NCBI RefSeq assembly: GCF_031626875.1
Contig: NZ_JANDMF010000030.1
Coordinates: forward strand, 5,183 to 69,182
DNA length: 64,000 nucleotides
Direction: 5' to 3'
Source: Clostridium sp031626875
GTDB lineage: Bacteria; Bacillota; Clostridia; Clostridiales; Clostridiaceae
In this document: positions 1-8,022 of the stretch, in pieces
Position numbering within the stretch: the stretch's first letter is position 1
Layout of the letters: each line of letters opens with the position of its first letter
Notes under the pieces: generated by a model
Told to the model about the DNA's origin: nothing
Database searches by the model: none
Seen by the model: only the letters and a program-made list of their open reading frames with translations
Position numbers and translations under genes: made by a program

Positions 1-120
1 GCCAGTAGCATCATTTAACGCTTTTTCAATAACTCCTTGAATTGTTTTTCCATTATTCTGTTTCTGCCAACCACTATACTCAGTTCCATCATATTCAATT
101 CTTAATCTAATATTTTTCAT
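1..120 (-). CDS. truA: tRNA pseudouridine synthase A, N-terminal fragment (cut by window edge)
   Basis: TruA converts U38-U40 of the tRNA anticodon stem-loop to pseudouridine. Only the first 40 codons are present, because the gene runs off the left edge. The peptide carries the family's N-terminal strand motif EYDGTEYSGWQ, which is typical of TruA. The catalytic Asp lies downstream and is outside the window. It starts 12 nt after ecfT and is the last gene of the ecfA1-ecfA2-ecfT-truA run, a common Firmicute arrangement. Confidence 0.9.
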   Translation of the reverse strand, partial: MKNIRLRIEYDGTEYSGWQKQNNGKTIQGVIEKALNDATG

Positions 121-132
121 ACTTCCTCTACT

Positions 133-936
133 CTATAACACAAATCTAACAACAAAACTTGAAATTAATAACAACAAAAATATACCATATGCTATAATAT
201 CTCTTGTTGTATACTTTAATTCTTTCATTCTGGTTCTACCTGCACCACCTCTATAGCATCTAGCTTCCATAGCCATTGCTAACTCATCTGCTCTTCTAAA
301 TGAACTTATAAAAAGTGGAACTAAAAGTGGAACTAAACTTTTTGCTTTTTGAATTATATTACCAGTTTCAAAATCTGCACCTCTTGCCTTTTGGGCTTTC
401 ATTATTTTATCCGTTTCTTCCATTAATGTAGGGATAAATCTTAATGCTATTGTCATCATCATAGCTAACTCATGTGCTAATACCTTTCCTATTGGTCTTA
501 ATAACCGCTCTATTCCATCTGTAAGTTCAATTGGTGATGTAGTTAAAGTTAATAATGAAGTCCCTACAATCAAAAATATTAGTCTTAAAGCCATAAATAT
601 AGCTGTTCTTATGCCTTCTTCATATATCTTTAGAAAACTTATCTGTGCTACTAATGTCTCATCAGGACCTTTAATCATAAATAAATTTAAAATTCCTGTA
701 ATAATTATTAGTAATAATATAGGCTTAAGGCCCTTAAAAATAAAATTTAATGGTACTCTTGAATTTATTATAACTGCAGCTAAAAAAGTTACTACTAAAA
801 TATATCCAATGAATTTATTAATAACAAATAATGCAACAATAAACAATAAGGAGATTATTATTTTAGTTCTTGGGTCAAGTTTGTGAGTGAATGATTCTCC
901 TGGCAAATATTGACCTATAGTTATATCTTTTAACAT
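133..936 (-). CDS. ecfT: ECF transporter transmembrane component EcfT
   Basis: EcfT is the membrane scaffold of energy-coupling-factor transporters. It couples the two ATPases EcfA1 and EcfA2 to interchangeable substrate-binding S components that take up vitamins or metals. The 267-aa protein belongs to the CbiQ/EcfT family. It has hydrophobic segments near residues 25-60, 70-88, 105-132 and 245-267. The two cytoplasmic coupling-helix motifs are visible as ARG at 184-186 and ARCYRG at 225-230. It follows ecfA2 by 12 nt in one operon. No S component is encoded in the window, so this is a general (group II) ECF module. Confidence 0.96.
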   Translation of the reverse strand: MLKDITIGQYLPGESFTHKLDPRTKIIISLLFIVALFVINKFIGYILVVTFLAAVIINSRVPLNFIFKGLKPILLLIIITGILNLFMIKGPDETLVAQISFLKIYEEGIRTAIFMALRLIFLIVGTSLLTLTTSPIELTDGIERLLRPIGKVLAHELAMMMTIALRFIPTLMEETDKIMKAQKARGADFETGNIIQKAKSLVPLLVPLFISSFRRADELAMAMEARCYRGGAGRTRMKELKYTTRDIIAYGIFLLLLISSFVVRFVL

Positions 937-948
937 TCATACCCCTCC

Positions 949-1809
949 TTACTTGTTACTTTGTCCTAATATACTAAGCAATTCTTTACGTGCTTGTTCT
1001 ATTGTATATAAATTTTCACAAACATTAAATCCTTTATTTTTCAATGCTTTCATAAGGTAAGTAACTTGAGGTACTCCAAGTCCTATATTTTCTAAAGTTT
1101 CTATCTCTTTGAATACCTCTTCTGGTGTTCCTTGTAATGCAACTTTCCCATGATTCATTACAATTACCTTTTCGGCTATCTTAGCAACATCCTCCATACT
1201 ATGACTTACTAAAATTATTGTCATTCCATATTCCTTATGTAATTTTTTTATTTGACTTAATATATCCTCTCGCCCCTTTGGATCTAATCCAGCAGTTGGC
1301 TCATCCAAAATCAATGTCTTAGGTTTCATCGCTATTACACCTGCTATGGCAACTCGTCTCTTTTGGCCTCCGCTTAAATCAAATGGTGACTTATCTTTAT
1401 ATGTTTCATAATCAAGTCCAACCATCTCCATTGAACTTTTTACTCTTTCTTTAATTTCATCTTCTGTAAGGCCTAAATTCTGAGGACCAAACGCAATATC
1501 TTTCGCAATACTTTCTTCAAATAATTGATATTCCGCATATTGAAAAACCAAGCCTACTTTTTTTCTTACATCAGTTAATTTTACACCTTTCTTTGTAATA
1601 TCAATCCCATCTATTATTATCTTTCCACTAGTAGCATCTAAAAGACCATTCATATGCTGTATAAGAGTAGATTTTCCTGAACCTGTATGCCCTATAAGTG
1701 CTACAAATTCACCATCTTTTATCTCTATATTAACATTATCAAGTGCAATTTTTTCAAATGGGCCTTTAGGCATATATATATGAGTTAAATTTTCTATTTT
1801 AATCGACAT
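949..1809 (-). CDS. ecfA2: ECF transporter ATPase EcfA2
   Basis: This is one of the paired ABC ATPases that power the ECF vitamin/metal importer. The 286-aa protein shows Walker A GHTGSGKS (40-47), Q-loop Gln90, the signature LSGGQ (145-149), Walker B LILDE (166-170) and a switch His near 203. The YAEYQLFEES stretch after the Q-loop is characteristic of EcfA2 rather than EcfA1. Its start overlaps the end of ecfA1 by 16 nt, which implies coupled translation. It ends 12 nt before ecfT. Confidence 0.96.
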   Translation of the reverse strand: MSIKIENLTHIYMPKGPFEKIALDNVNIEIKDGEFVALIGHTGSGKSTLIQHMNGLLDATSGKIIIDGIDITKKGVKLTDVRKKVGLVFQYAEYQLFEESIAKDIAFGPQNLGLTEDEIKERVKSSMEMVGLDYETYKDKSPFDLSGGQKRRVAIAGVIAMKPKTLILDEPTAGLDPKGREDILSQIKKLHKEYGMTIILVSHSMEDVAKIAEKVIVMNHGKVALQGTPEEVFKEIETLENIGLGVPQVTYLMKALKNKGFNVCENLYTIEQARKELLSILGQSNK

Positions 1810-2645
1810 AACGCCTCCACCATTTCATCAACATTTAATATTTCGGTACTTATATCAATACCTACTTTTTGTAATTCATAGGCTAATTCTGTAACTTGTG
1901 GAACATCTAGTCCTATTTTCTTCATTGTTTCAACTTTAGAAAACACTTTTCTAGGTGTTCCTTCTATTATAATCTTTCCACTATCTACAACTATAATTCT
2001 ATCTGCTTCTGCAGCTTCATCCATATAATGAGTTATAAGAATTATAGTCATACCATACTGCTTATTCAATTCTTTAATACTTTTTATCACATCTTTTCTA
2101 CCACTTGGATCTAGCATAGCTGTAGGTTCATCAAAAACTATACATTCTGGCTTCATTGCTAAAACACCTGCAATAGCTATTCTCTGTTTTTGTCCCCCTG
2201 ATAAAAGATGTGGAGCATGTCTTTTATATTCAGTCATTCCAACCTTTGCAAGACTTTCATCTACACGTTTTCTTATCTCCTCTGGCTTCACGCCTAAATT
2301 TTCTGGTCCAAAAGCGACATCTTCTTCTACTATAGTTGCTACTAACTGATTATCAGGATTTTGAAATACCATCCCTGCTTTACTTCTAATTCTCCACAAA
2401 TTTTTTTCATCTGCGGTATCTAAACCGTCAACAATTACCTTCCCTTCAGTAGGTGTAAGTAATGCATTTATATGCTTTGCTATAGTAGACTTTCCTGACC
2501 CATTATGTCCAAGAACAACAAGAAATTCGCCCTTTTTTACTTCCAAGTTAACGCCATTAACTGCATATTTTTCTACATTTTTCCCTTCCTCAAAAGATGT
2601 ATATTTATATGTCAAACTATCTAAACTCACCATACTATCGTACAC
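1794..2645 (-). CDS. ecfA1: ECF transporter ATPase EcfA1
   Basis: This is the partner ATPase of EcfA2 in the energy-coupling module. The 283-aa protein has Walker A GHNGSGKS (46-53), Q-loop Gln95 in FQNPDNQ, signature LSGGQ (148-152) and Walker B VFDEP (170-174). The GTG start is chosen because GGGAGG lies 8 nt upstream. The in-frame ATG four codons later is too far from it. This is the first gene of the ecf-truA operon and has a promoter candidate about 65 nt upstream. Read-through from rplQ is limited by a hairpin. Confidence 0.95.
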   Translation of the reverse strand: MYDSMVSLDSLTYKYTSFEEGKNVEKYAVNGVNLEVKKGEFLVVLGHNGSGKSTIAKHINALLTPTEGKVIVDGLDTADEKNLWRIRSKAGMVFQNPDNQLVATIVEEDVAFGPENLGVKPEEIRKRVDESLAKVGMTEYKRHAPHLLSGGQKQRIAIAGVLAMKPECIVFDEPTAMLDPSGRKDVIKSIKELNKQYGMTIILITHYMDEAAEADRIIVVDSGKIIIEGTPRKVFSKVETMKKIGLDVPQVTELAYELQKVGIDISTEILNVDEMVEALCRLK

Positions 2646-2708
2646 ACTACTTTCCTCCCTACTAAATGAAAACTTCTATATATTATACAAAAGAACTTAA
2701 TTAATATA

Positions 2709-2736
2709 ATTATATACCATATTAATCCTTTATCAA
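2709..2736 (-). promoter_or_regulatory. Candidate SigA promoter for ecfA1-ecfA2-ecfT-truA
   Basis: On the minus strand a TTGATA -35 box (2731-2736) is followed after 16 nt by a consensus TATAAT -10 box (2709-2714). It lies between the rplQ hairpin and the ecfA1 start, so the ecf genes can be transcribed independently of the ribosomal cluster. Confidence 0.6.
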
Positions 2737-2789
2737 TTACTATTCTTCTTGTTTCTTCTCTATAATATATGGATAAATAATTTTATATT

Positions 2790-2824
2790 GTAAAATGGGG
2801 ATTAAGCATATACTTAATCCCCTA
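2790..2824 (-). terminator. Hairpin terminator after rplQ
   Basis: A stem of 10 bp (GGGGATTAAG with CTTAATCCCC, 2797-2822) begins 7 nt past the rplQ stop. It is followed on the minus strand by ATTTTACAAT, a weak T-rich tail. This marks the end of the S10-spc-alpha supercluster, and termination is probably incomplete. Confidence 0.6.
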
Positions 2825-2828
2825 ATTA

Positions 2829-3170
2829 TTATACTAATTCAAGTATAACTACTTCAGCTCCGTCCCCTCTTCTAGGACCTTTCTTATACATTCTTGTGTA
2901 TCCACCGTTTCTTTCAATGTATTGTGGAGCTATATTTTCAAAAAGATTTTTAACAACTGCTTCTTCTTGAACAAAAGATAAAACTTGTCTTCTAGCGTGA
3001 AGATCGCCTCTCTTAGCAAGAGTAATCATCTTTTCTGCAAGGCTTCTAGTTTCCTTAGCTCTAGTTTCAGTTGTTTCTATTTTACCATATTTTAAGAAGC
3101 TTGTAACAAGCCCTCTTAGCATTGCTCTTCTTTGGTCAGTAGGACGACCTAACTTACGATAACCTGCCAT
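2829..3170 (-). CDS. rplQ: 50S ribosomal protein L17
   Basis: L17 is a large-subunit protein near the peptide exit tunnel. The 113-aa sequence starts MAGYRKLGRPTDQRRAMLRG, the conserved L17 N-terminus, and has the usual Firmicute length. It follows rpoA by 12 nt as the last gene of the alpha operon (rpsM-rpsK-rpsD-rpoA-rplQ), with a hairpin just downstream. Confidence 0.98.
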   Translation of the reverse strand: MAGYRKLGRPTDQRRAMLRGLVTSFLKYGKIETTETRAKETRSLAEKMITLAKRGDLHARRQVLSFVQEEAVVKNLFENIAPQYIERNGGYTRMYKKGPRRGDGAEVVILELV

Positions 3171-3182
3171 GGATTTACCTCC

Positions 3183-4130
3183 TTACTCGTCGTTTAGTTT
3201 TAAACTCAAACCTAATTCCTTAAGTTTATGTTCAACTTCTTCTAAGGATTTCTTTCCTAGATTTCTAACTTTCATCATATCATCCATAGATCTTGTTGCA
3301 AGTTCTTGAACAGTATTGATACCAGCTCTCTTTAAGCAGTTATATGATCTAACTGATAAATCGAGTTCTTCTACAGTCATTTCTAGGACTTTTTCCTTTT
3401 TATCTTCTTCTTTTTCTATCATTATTTCAACATCATTAGTGTTATCAGTTAATGACATGAATAATTTAAAGTGTTCTATAAGAATCTTAGCTGATAAACT
3501 TATAGCCTCATCGATTTTTATAGTACCATTAGTCCATATTTCTAAAGTTAACTTATCATAATCAGTAATTTGACCAACTCTTGTATTTTCAACAGTAAAG
3601 TTAACCCTTTTTACTGGTGTGTATATTGAGTCCACAGCAATTGCAGAAATAGGTAAATCTTCACTCTTATTTTTATTTTGAGTAACATATCCTCTTCCCT
3701 TATTTACTGTTAGTTCCATATAAAGTCTTCCGTCATTATCAAGCGTTGCAATATGTAAATCCTTATTTACAACTTCAACATCTCCGTCACTCTTTATATC
3801 AGCGCCTGTAATGACGCCAGGACCCTTTGCATCTATATAGATAGTCTTTGAACCTTCACCATTCATTCTTAAAGCTAAGGCTTTGATATTAAGAATTAAT
3901 TCAGTAACATCTTCCTTAACCCCTTGTACAGTAGAGAATTCATGAAGTACTCCATCAATTTTTACAGATGTAGTTGCTGCTCCTGGTAAAGAAGATAATA
4001 AAATTCTTCTAAGTGCATTTCCTAAAGTAATTCCATAACCTCTTTCTAAAGGTTCAACTACATACTTACCATAAGTACCATCTTCATTCGCTTCTACACA
4101 TTCGATTATTGGCTTTTCTATTTCTAACAT
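3183..4130 (-). CDS. rpoA: DNA-directed RNA polymerase alpha subunit
   Basis: Alpha nucleates assembly of RNA polymerase and contacts UP elements and regulators. The 315-aa product has the alpha-NTD dimerisation domain (about 1-230, with YGITLGNALRRILLSSLPG near residue 30), an acidic/lysine linker, and an alpha-CTD (about 245-315) containing SYNCLKRAGINTVQEL. The start is placed at MLEIEKP because TAAGGAGGG lies about 8 nt upstream and the family starts there. An upstream in-frame codon would add 15 unrelated residues. It sits between rpsD and rplQ. Confidence 0.98.
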   Translation of the reverse strand: MLEIEKPIIECVEANEDGTYGKYVVEPLERGYGITLGNALRRILLSSLPGAATTSVKIDGVLHEFSTVQGVKEDVTELILNIKALALRMNGEGSKTIYIDAKGPGVITGADIKSDGDVEVVNKDLHIATLDNDGRLYMELTVNKGRGYVTQNKNKSEDLPISAIAVDSIYTPVKRVNFTVENTRVGQITDYDKLTLEIWTNGTIKIDEAISLSAKILIEHFKLFMSLTDNTNDVEIMIEKEEDKKEKVLEMTVEELDLSVRSYNCLKRAGINTVQELATRSMDDMMKVRNLGKKSLEEVEHKLKELGLSLKLNDE

Positions 4131-4227
4131 ACACAAACCCTCCTTATTTTTAAAATGGCAACCTTTTGAGGGCAACTGATTCTATATTCACTATAAAAAT
4201 AAATTTTATACAGCAAATATTTATATA

Positions 4228-4848
4228 TTACTTGCTGTATAACTCAACAATAAGAGTTTCATTAACTGGAATGTCAATATCTTCTCTTGTTGGTTCAGCA
4301 ACTACTTTGCCTTCGTAGTTTTCAACATTTGCTTCTAACCATTTTGGTAATGTCTTTGGATTTTCAGCAAAAGTTTTAAATTTCTCGCTAGCTCTGCTCT
4401 TTTCACAAACAGTTATAACGTCGTTAACAGAAACTTTATATGAAGCAATGTCAACCTTCTTACCATTTACTAAGAAATGTCCATGAGTTACTAATTGTCT
4501 AGCTTCACTTCTTGATGAACCATAACCTAATCTAAATGCTACGTTATCAAGTCTTAATTCTAGTAATTTTAATAAATTTTCACCTGTAATACCTTTTATG
4601 TGTTCAGCTTTTTCATAGTAATTTCTGAATTGGCTTTCTAACACACCATATATTCTCTTAGCTTTTTGCTTTTCTCTTAATTGAACACCATAGTTTGAAA
4701 CTTTCTTTTTGTTAGCTCCATGTTGTCCTGGTGCATAGCTTCTTCTAGCAAAAGCACATTTATCTGTATAACATCTATCTCCCTTAAGGAATAGTTTCAT
4801 ACCTTCTCTTCTACATAATCTACATGTAGCTCCAGTATATCTTGCCAT
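4228..4848 (-). CDS. rpsD: 30S ribosomal protein S4 (zinc-binding form)
   Basis: S4 is a primary 16S rRNA binder that nucleates 30S assembly and in some bacteria represses its own operon. The 206-aa protein carries an N-terminal cysteine cluster (C9, C12, C26, C31), so it is the zinc-binding (C+) type. An S4 RNA-binding domain follows at about 97-160. Its place in the alpha operon, behind a structured rpsM leader, makes it the first candidate ligand for that leader. It is separated from rpoA by about 97 nt. Confidence 0.98.
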   Translation of the reverse strand: MARYTGATCRLCRREGMKLFLKGDRCYTDKCAFARRSYAPGQHGANKKKVSNYGVQLREKQKAKRIYGVLESQFRNYYEKAEHIKGITGENLLKLLELRLDNVAFRLGYGSSRSEARQLVTHGHFLVNGKKVDIASYKVSVNDVITVCEKSRASEKFKTFAENPKTLPKWLEANVENYEGKVVAEPTREDIDIPVNETLIVELYSK

Positions 4849-4875
4849 TAAATTACACCTCCTGTTATGGTTGTA

Positions 4876-5271
4876 CTAGACTCTTCTTCTTTTTGGTGGT
4901 CTGCATCCATTGTGTGGGATTGGAGTAACATCTTTAATTAAAGTTACTTCTAATCCTGCAGCTTGTAGGGATCTTATAGCTGCTTCTCTACCTGAACCAG
5001 GTCCCTTTACATATACCTCAATGCTCTTTAATCCATGTTCCATTGCTGCTTTAGCTGCTGTTTCAGCTGCCATTTGTGCAGCAAAAGGAGTACTCTTTCT
5101 TGAACCTCTAAATCCAAGAGCTCCTGCACTTGACCATGATAATGCATTTCCTACTGCATCTGTTAAAGTAACTATTGAGTTATTAAAAGTTGATTTGATG
5201 TGTGCTGCACCATGCTCAACATTTTTTCTTTCTTTTTTTCTTCTAGTTTTTTTAACTTTTTGAGCTGCCAT
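4876..5271 (-). CDS. rpsK: 30S ribosomal protein S11
   Basis: S11 lies on the 30S platform near the E-site mRNA path. The 131-aa sequence has the family core with NNSIVTLTDAVGNALSW and the basic PHNGCRPPKRRRV tail. It follows rpsM by 15 nt and precedes rpsD by 27 nt in the alpha operon. Confidence 0.98.
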   Translation of the reverse strand: MAAQKVKKTRRKKERKNVEHGAAHIKSTFNNSIVTLTDAVGNALSWSSAGALGFRGSRKSTPFAAQMAAETAAKAAMEHGLKSIEVYVKGPGSGREAAIRSLQAAGLEVTLIKDVTPIPHNGCRPPKRRRV

Positions 5272-5286
5272 TATCTTCCCTCCTTA

Positions 5287-5655
5287 CTACTTCTTCTTGT
5301 TTGCGATAGTCTTTTTAGGACCTTTTCTTGTTCTCGCATTAGTCTTAGTTTTTTGTCCTCTTACTGGAAGACCTTTTCTATGTCTTATTCCTCTATAGCA
5401 TCCTATTTCTTGTAATCTCTTTATGTTTAAAGCAACATCTCTTCTTAGGTCACCTTCAACATTTAAATTCTTGTTGATATAGGTTCTTATTTCATTAACT
5501 TCTTCTTCTGTAAGATCTTTAACTCTTGCATCTGGGCTTATTCCAGTTGTAGCTAAAATCTTTTGAGAAGTAGCTAATCCTATTCCAAATATATATGTTA
5601 AACCTATCTCAACTCTTTTTTCTCTTGGTAGGTCAATACCTGCTATTCTTGCCAT
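5287..5655 (-). CDS. rpsM: 30S ribosomal protein S13
   Basis: S13 sits in the 30S head and forms intersubunit bridges. The 122-aa protein begins MARIAGIDLPREKRVEIGL and ends in the lysine-rich tail NARTRKGPKKTIANKKK, both standard for S13. It is the first gene of the alpha operon. CAGGAGG lies upstream, and before that is a leader of about 130 nt with its own promoter. Confidence 0.98.
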   Translation of the reverse strand: MARIAGIDLPREKRVEIGLTYIFGIGLATSQKILATTGISPDARVKDLTEEEVNEIRTYINKNLNVEGDLRRDVALNIKRLQEIGCYRGIRHRKGLPVRGQKTKTNARTRKGPKKTIANKKK

Positions 5656-5790
5656 TAAAATTTACACCTCCTGGTAATTAAAATGCCTTAAAAAGTTGAT
5701 TTTATAGTATATAATAAAATTTTAGGCATTAGAGAGATACCTCTCTAAGCAGCCGCCCTAAAACCTAATTATTAAATTAATGCCTATATA
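5656..5790 (-). promoter_or_regulatory. Structured rpsM 5' leader (candidate alpha-operon autoregulatory RNA)
   Basis: The leader holds three complementary segments. In plus coordinates these are C (TTAATGCCTA, 5777-5786), B (TTTTAGGCATTA, 5720-5731) and A (AATGCCTTAAAA, 5682-5693). B can pair with C (9 bp near the transcript 5' end) or with A (7 bp plus 4 bp, ending just before the ribosome binding site). An 8-bp hairpin TTAGAGAG/CTCTCTAA with loop ATAC (5729-5748) adjoins B. The mutually exclusive pairings suggest a switch. The position matches the S4-controlled leader of E. coli, but the sequence is not that structure. Function is inferred. Confidence 0.55.
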
Positions 5791-5819
5791 ATCATATTTG
5801 ACTTTAATAAAAAAGTCAA
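5791..5819 (-). promoter_or_regulatory. Promoter of the rpsM (alpha) operon
   Basis: On the minus strand TTGACT (5814-5819) is followed after exactly 17 nt by TATGAT (5791-5796). This would start transcription near 5785, giving an rpsM leader of about 130 nt. The alpha operon can therefore be expressed separately from the upstream spc genes. Confidence 0.7.
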
Positions 5820-5863
5820 TAAATTTTAAACGCCTTATTTTTTTGTCTAATATTATTTATTAA

Positions 5864-5977
5864 TTAGCCTTGTTTTTGCTTGTGCTTTGGATTTTCACAG
5901 ATTACCATTACTCTTCCTTTTCTTCTTATAACTTTGCACTTTTCGCAAATAGGCTTAACTGATGGTCTTACTTTCAT
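5864..5977 (-). CDS. rpmJ: 50S ribosomal protein L36 (zinc-binding form)
   Basis: L36 is a tiny zinc-ribbon protein of the large subunit. The 37-residue product starts MKVRPSVKPICEKC and has C11, C14, C27 and His32 as the zinc site, i.e. the C+ form. It lies 46 nt after infA with AAGGAGGG upstream, which is the usual infA-rpmJ-rpsM order. Confidence 0.97.
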   Translation of the reverse strand: MKVRPSVKPICEKCKVIRRKGRVMVICENPKHKQKQG

Positions 5978-6023
5978 AGCTAACCCTCCTTGTATTAGTC
6001 CTGATAGAATTATTTTTACTATC

Positions 6024-6242
6024 TTATTTTGCTCTCCATGTAATTCTACCTCTAGTTAAATCATATGGAGAAAGTTCTACTGTAACTTTATCTCCTGGTA
6101 GAATTCTTATGAAGTTCATTCTTAACTTTCCTGATATATGTGCTAGAATCGTATGCCCACTTTCAAGTTCAACTTGAAACATAGCATTTGGTAAAGATTC
6201 TAGGACTGTACCTTGCATTTCTATAACATCATCTTTTGACAT
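6024..6242 (-). CDS. infA: Translation initiation factor IF-1
   Basis: IF-1 occupies the ribosomal A site during initiation. The 72-aa OB-fold protein starts MSKDDVIEMQGTVLESLPNA and ends RGRITWRAK, as in Firmicute IF-1. An in-frame ATG eight codons upstream is rejected because the AGGAGG ribosome binding site would then lie inside the coding sequence. The chosen ATG has a 12-nt spacer, which is slightly long. It lies between the KOW protein and rpmJ. Confidence 0.97.
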   Translation of the reverse strand: MSKDDVIEMQGTVLESLPNAMFQVELESGHTILAHISGKLRMNFIRILPGDKVTVELSPYDLTRGRITWRAK

Positions 6243-6249
6243 AAGGTAA

Positions 6250-6540
6250 TCAACCCTCCTTAACAATGCCTTTAAATTTTAGAAGCCTCTTAATTTTTAA
6301 ATCAGTACTTTTATCGTTTGAAACGATAGCTAATTTGATTTCATCATCTACAGTATCTACAAAGTCTAAATGCTTAAGTTTCTTTTTCTTAGGCTTATCT
6401 AATGTCTTTGTTATGCCATTACATAATAAAACATATTCATTATCTAATTGCTTAATTACAATATATAAATGATTTGTATCTCTTCCTGCTTTCGAAAGTA
6501 CTACTTTTCCAATCAAGTCATTGTTTTGCAAATTATTCAC
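6250..6540 (-). CDS. KOW-domain RNA-binding protein between map and infA
   Basis: This is a 96-residue basic protein. Its N-terminus (LIGKVVLSKAGRDTNHLYIVI) looks like the KOW/SH3-like fold of L14e/L24-type RNA-binding proteins, and the C-terminus (KIKRLLKFKGIVKEG) is lysine rich. Such a gene is commonly found between map and infA in Clostridia and related Firmicutes. Its function is not established. The start is uncertain: a GTG at 6540 gives the length that fits the family, while another in-frame GTG at 6567 lacks a clear ribosome binding site. Confidence 0.75.
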   Translation of the reverse strand: MNNLQNNDLIGKVVLSKAGRDTNHLYIVIKQLDNEYVLLCNGITKTLDKPKKKKLKHLDFVDTVDDEIKLAIVSNDKSTDLKIKRLLKFKGIVKEG

Positions 6541-6602
6541 CTCGATGATTACCTTAGTATAAATCACATATCTAATATGTAAATTTATAACTAAGCAACA
6601 CT

Positions 6603-7352
6603 TTATTTAATTAGTGTTAATATTTCCGGTCCATCTGGTAAAATTGCAACAGTATTTTCATAATGTGCTGATAGGCTTTTATCACTTGTTACAACAGTCC
6701 ATTTATTTTCTAAAGTTCTCACCTTAAATCCACCTACATTTACCATTGGTTCTATTGCTAAAACCATTCCTTTTGCAAGTTTAGGCCCTTTACCTGGTTT
6801 ACCGAAGTTTGGTACGTCAGGATCTTCGTGAACATTTTTGCCTATCCCGTGTCCAACGAACTCTCTTACTACTGAGAAACCTGAACTTTCCACATAACGT
6901 TGTATTCCATTCGAAATATCTGTTAAATTATTGCCAACTTGAGCAAATTTAATTCCTTCAAAAAAACAATCCTTCGTTACTTCTATTAATGTTTTTGCTT
7001 CATCTGATACCTTTCCTACTGGAAATGTTCTTGCTGCATCTCCATGGAATCCATTAAGGCAAACGCCACAATCAGTACTAATTATGTCGCCTTCCTTTAA
7101 AACATAGGCTCCTGGTATTCCATGAACTACTTGCTCATTAACAGATATACACAATGACGAAGGAAAACCATATAATCCTTTAAAGGATGGTCTAGCTCCA
7201 TGCTTAGTTATAAATTCTTCTGCAATTCTGTCTAATTCTGCAGTAGTTATACCAGGTTTAATCTTTTTCTCTACAAGTAGTAGAGTTTCAGCTACTATTT
7301 TTCCAGCACTGCGCATAAGTTCTATTTCATCATTACTTTTGATTATAATCAT
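6603..7352 (-). CDS. map: Methionine aminopeptidase, type I
   Basis: Map removes the initiator methionine from nascent proteins. The 249-aa pita-bread enzyme has the full dimetal set D94, D105, H168, E201 and E232, plus the substrate His78 in VVHGIP. It lacks an N-terminal zinc finger, so it is type Ia. Its start overlaps the adk stop by 1 nt (TAATG), which indicates translational coupling in the secY-adk-map-infA order. Confidence 0.98.
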   Translation of the reverse strand: MIIIKSNDEIELMRSAGKIVAETLLLVEKKIKPGITTAELDRIAEEFITKHGARPSFKGLYGFPSSLCISVNEQVVHGIPGAYVLKEGDIISTDCGVCLNGFHGDAARTFPVGKVSDEAKTLIEVTKDCFFEGIKFAQVGNNLTDISNGIQRYVESSGFSVVREFVGHGIGKNVHEDPDVPNFGKPGKGPKLAKGMVLAIEPMVNVGGFKVRTLENKWTVVTSDKSLSAHYENTVAILPDGPEILTLIK

Positions 7353-7999
7353 TATATAGCACTTCCTAATATATCACAAATACTTTCAAACACTTCATTA
7401 ATAGCCTTTGTTCCTTCCACTACTGAAAGTAAGTTTTCATTTTTATAGAAATCAATTAGTGGCTGTGTTTGTCTTTCATAAACATCAAGTCTTTCTTTTA
7501 CTGTTTCTTCAGTATCATCCTTTCGTTGGATTACTTCTGAACCACAAAGCTCACATTTACTATCAACAGCTGGGTTGAATTTAATATGATAACTTGCTCC
7601 GCATGAAGGACATACTCTTCTTCCAGTCATTCTTTCAAGTATAAAGTCTCTAGGAACTTCGATTAATAAAGCTGTATCTAGAGATTCTTTTCTATTCTCT
7701 AAGAATTTTTGAAGTGATTCTGCTTGGCTAACCGTTCTTGGAAAGCCATCTAATAGATATCCATTTTTACAATCTTCTTGTTGAAGTCTATCCTTAACCA
7801 TGTTAATCGTAACTTCATCTGGAACTAATTGCCCGTTATCTATATACTGCTTTGCCTCAATCCCAAGAGGAGTATTTTCCGAAATATTCTTTCTGAAAAT
7901 GTCTCCCGTTGAAATGTGTGGTATTGAGTATCTATTACTAATTGATTTTGCCTGTGTTCCTTTTCCTGCTCCTGGAGGACCTAATAATATAATCTTCAC
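7352..7999 (-). CDS. adk: Adenylate kinase (zinc LID form)
   Basis: Adk interconverts ATP plus AMP and 2 ADP. The 215-aa protein has the P-loop GPPGAGKG (7-14), the AMP-site DGFPRT (84-89) and a LID with two CxxC pairs (C130/C133 and C149/C152) that bind zinc, as in Gram-positive Adk. The GTG start is chosen because it gives MKIILLGPPG, the family N-terminus, with GGAGA about 8 nt upstream. Three in-frame ATGs just upstream overlap that site. It lies 23 nt after secY. Confidence 0.96.
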   Translation of the reverse strand: MKIILLGPPGAGKGTQAKSISNRYSIPHISTGDIFRKNISENTPLGIEAKQYIDNGQLVPDEVTINMVKDRLQQEDCKNGYLLDGFPRTVSQAESLQKFLENRKESLDTALLIEVPRDFILERMTGRRVCPSCGASYHIKFNPAVDSKCELCGSEVIQRKDDTEETVKERLDVYERQTQPLIDFYKNENLLSVVEGTKAINEVFESICDILGSAI

Positions 8000-8022
8000 G
8001 GGCATCATCTCCAATTTATAAT

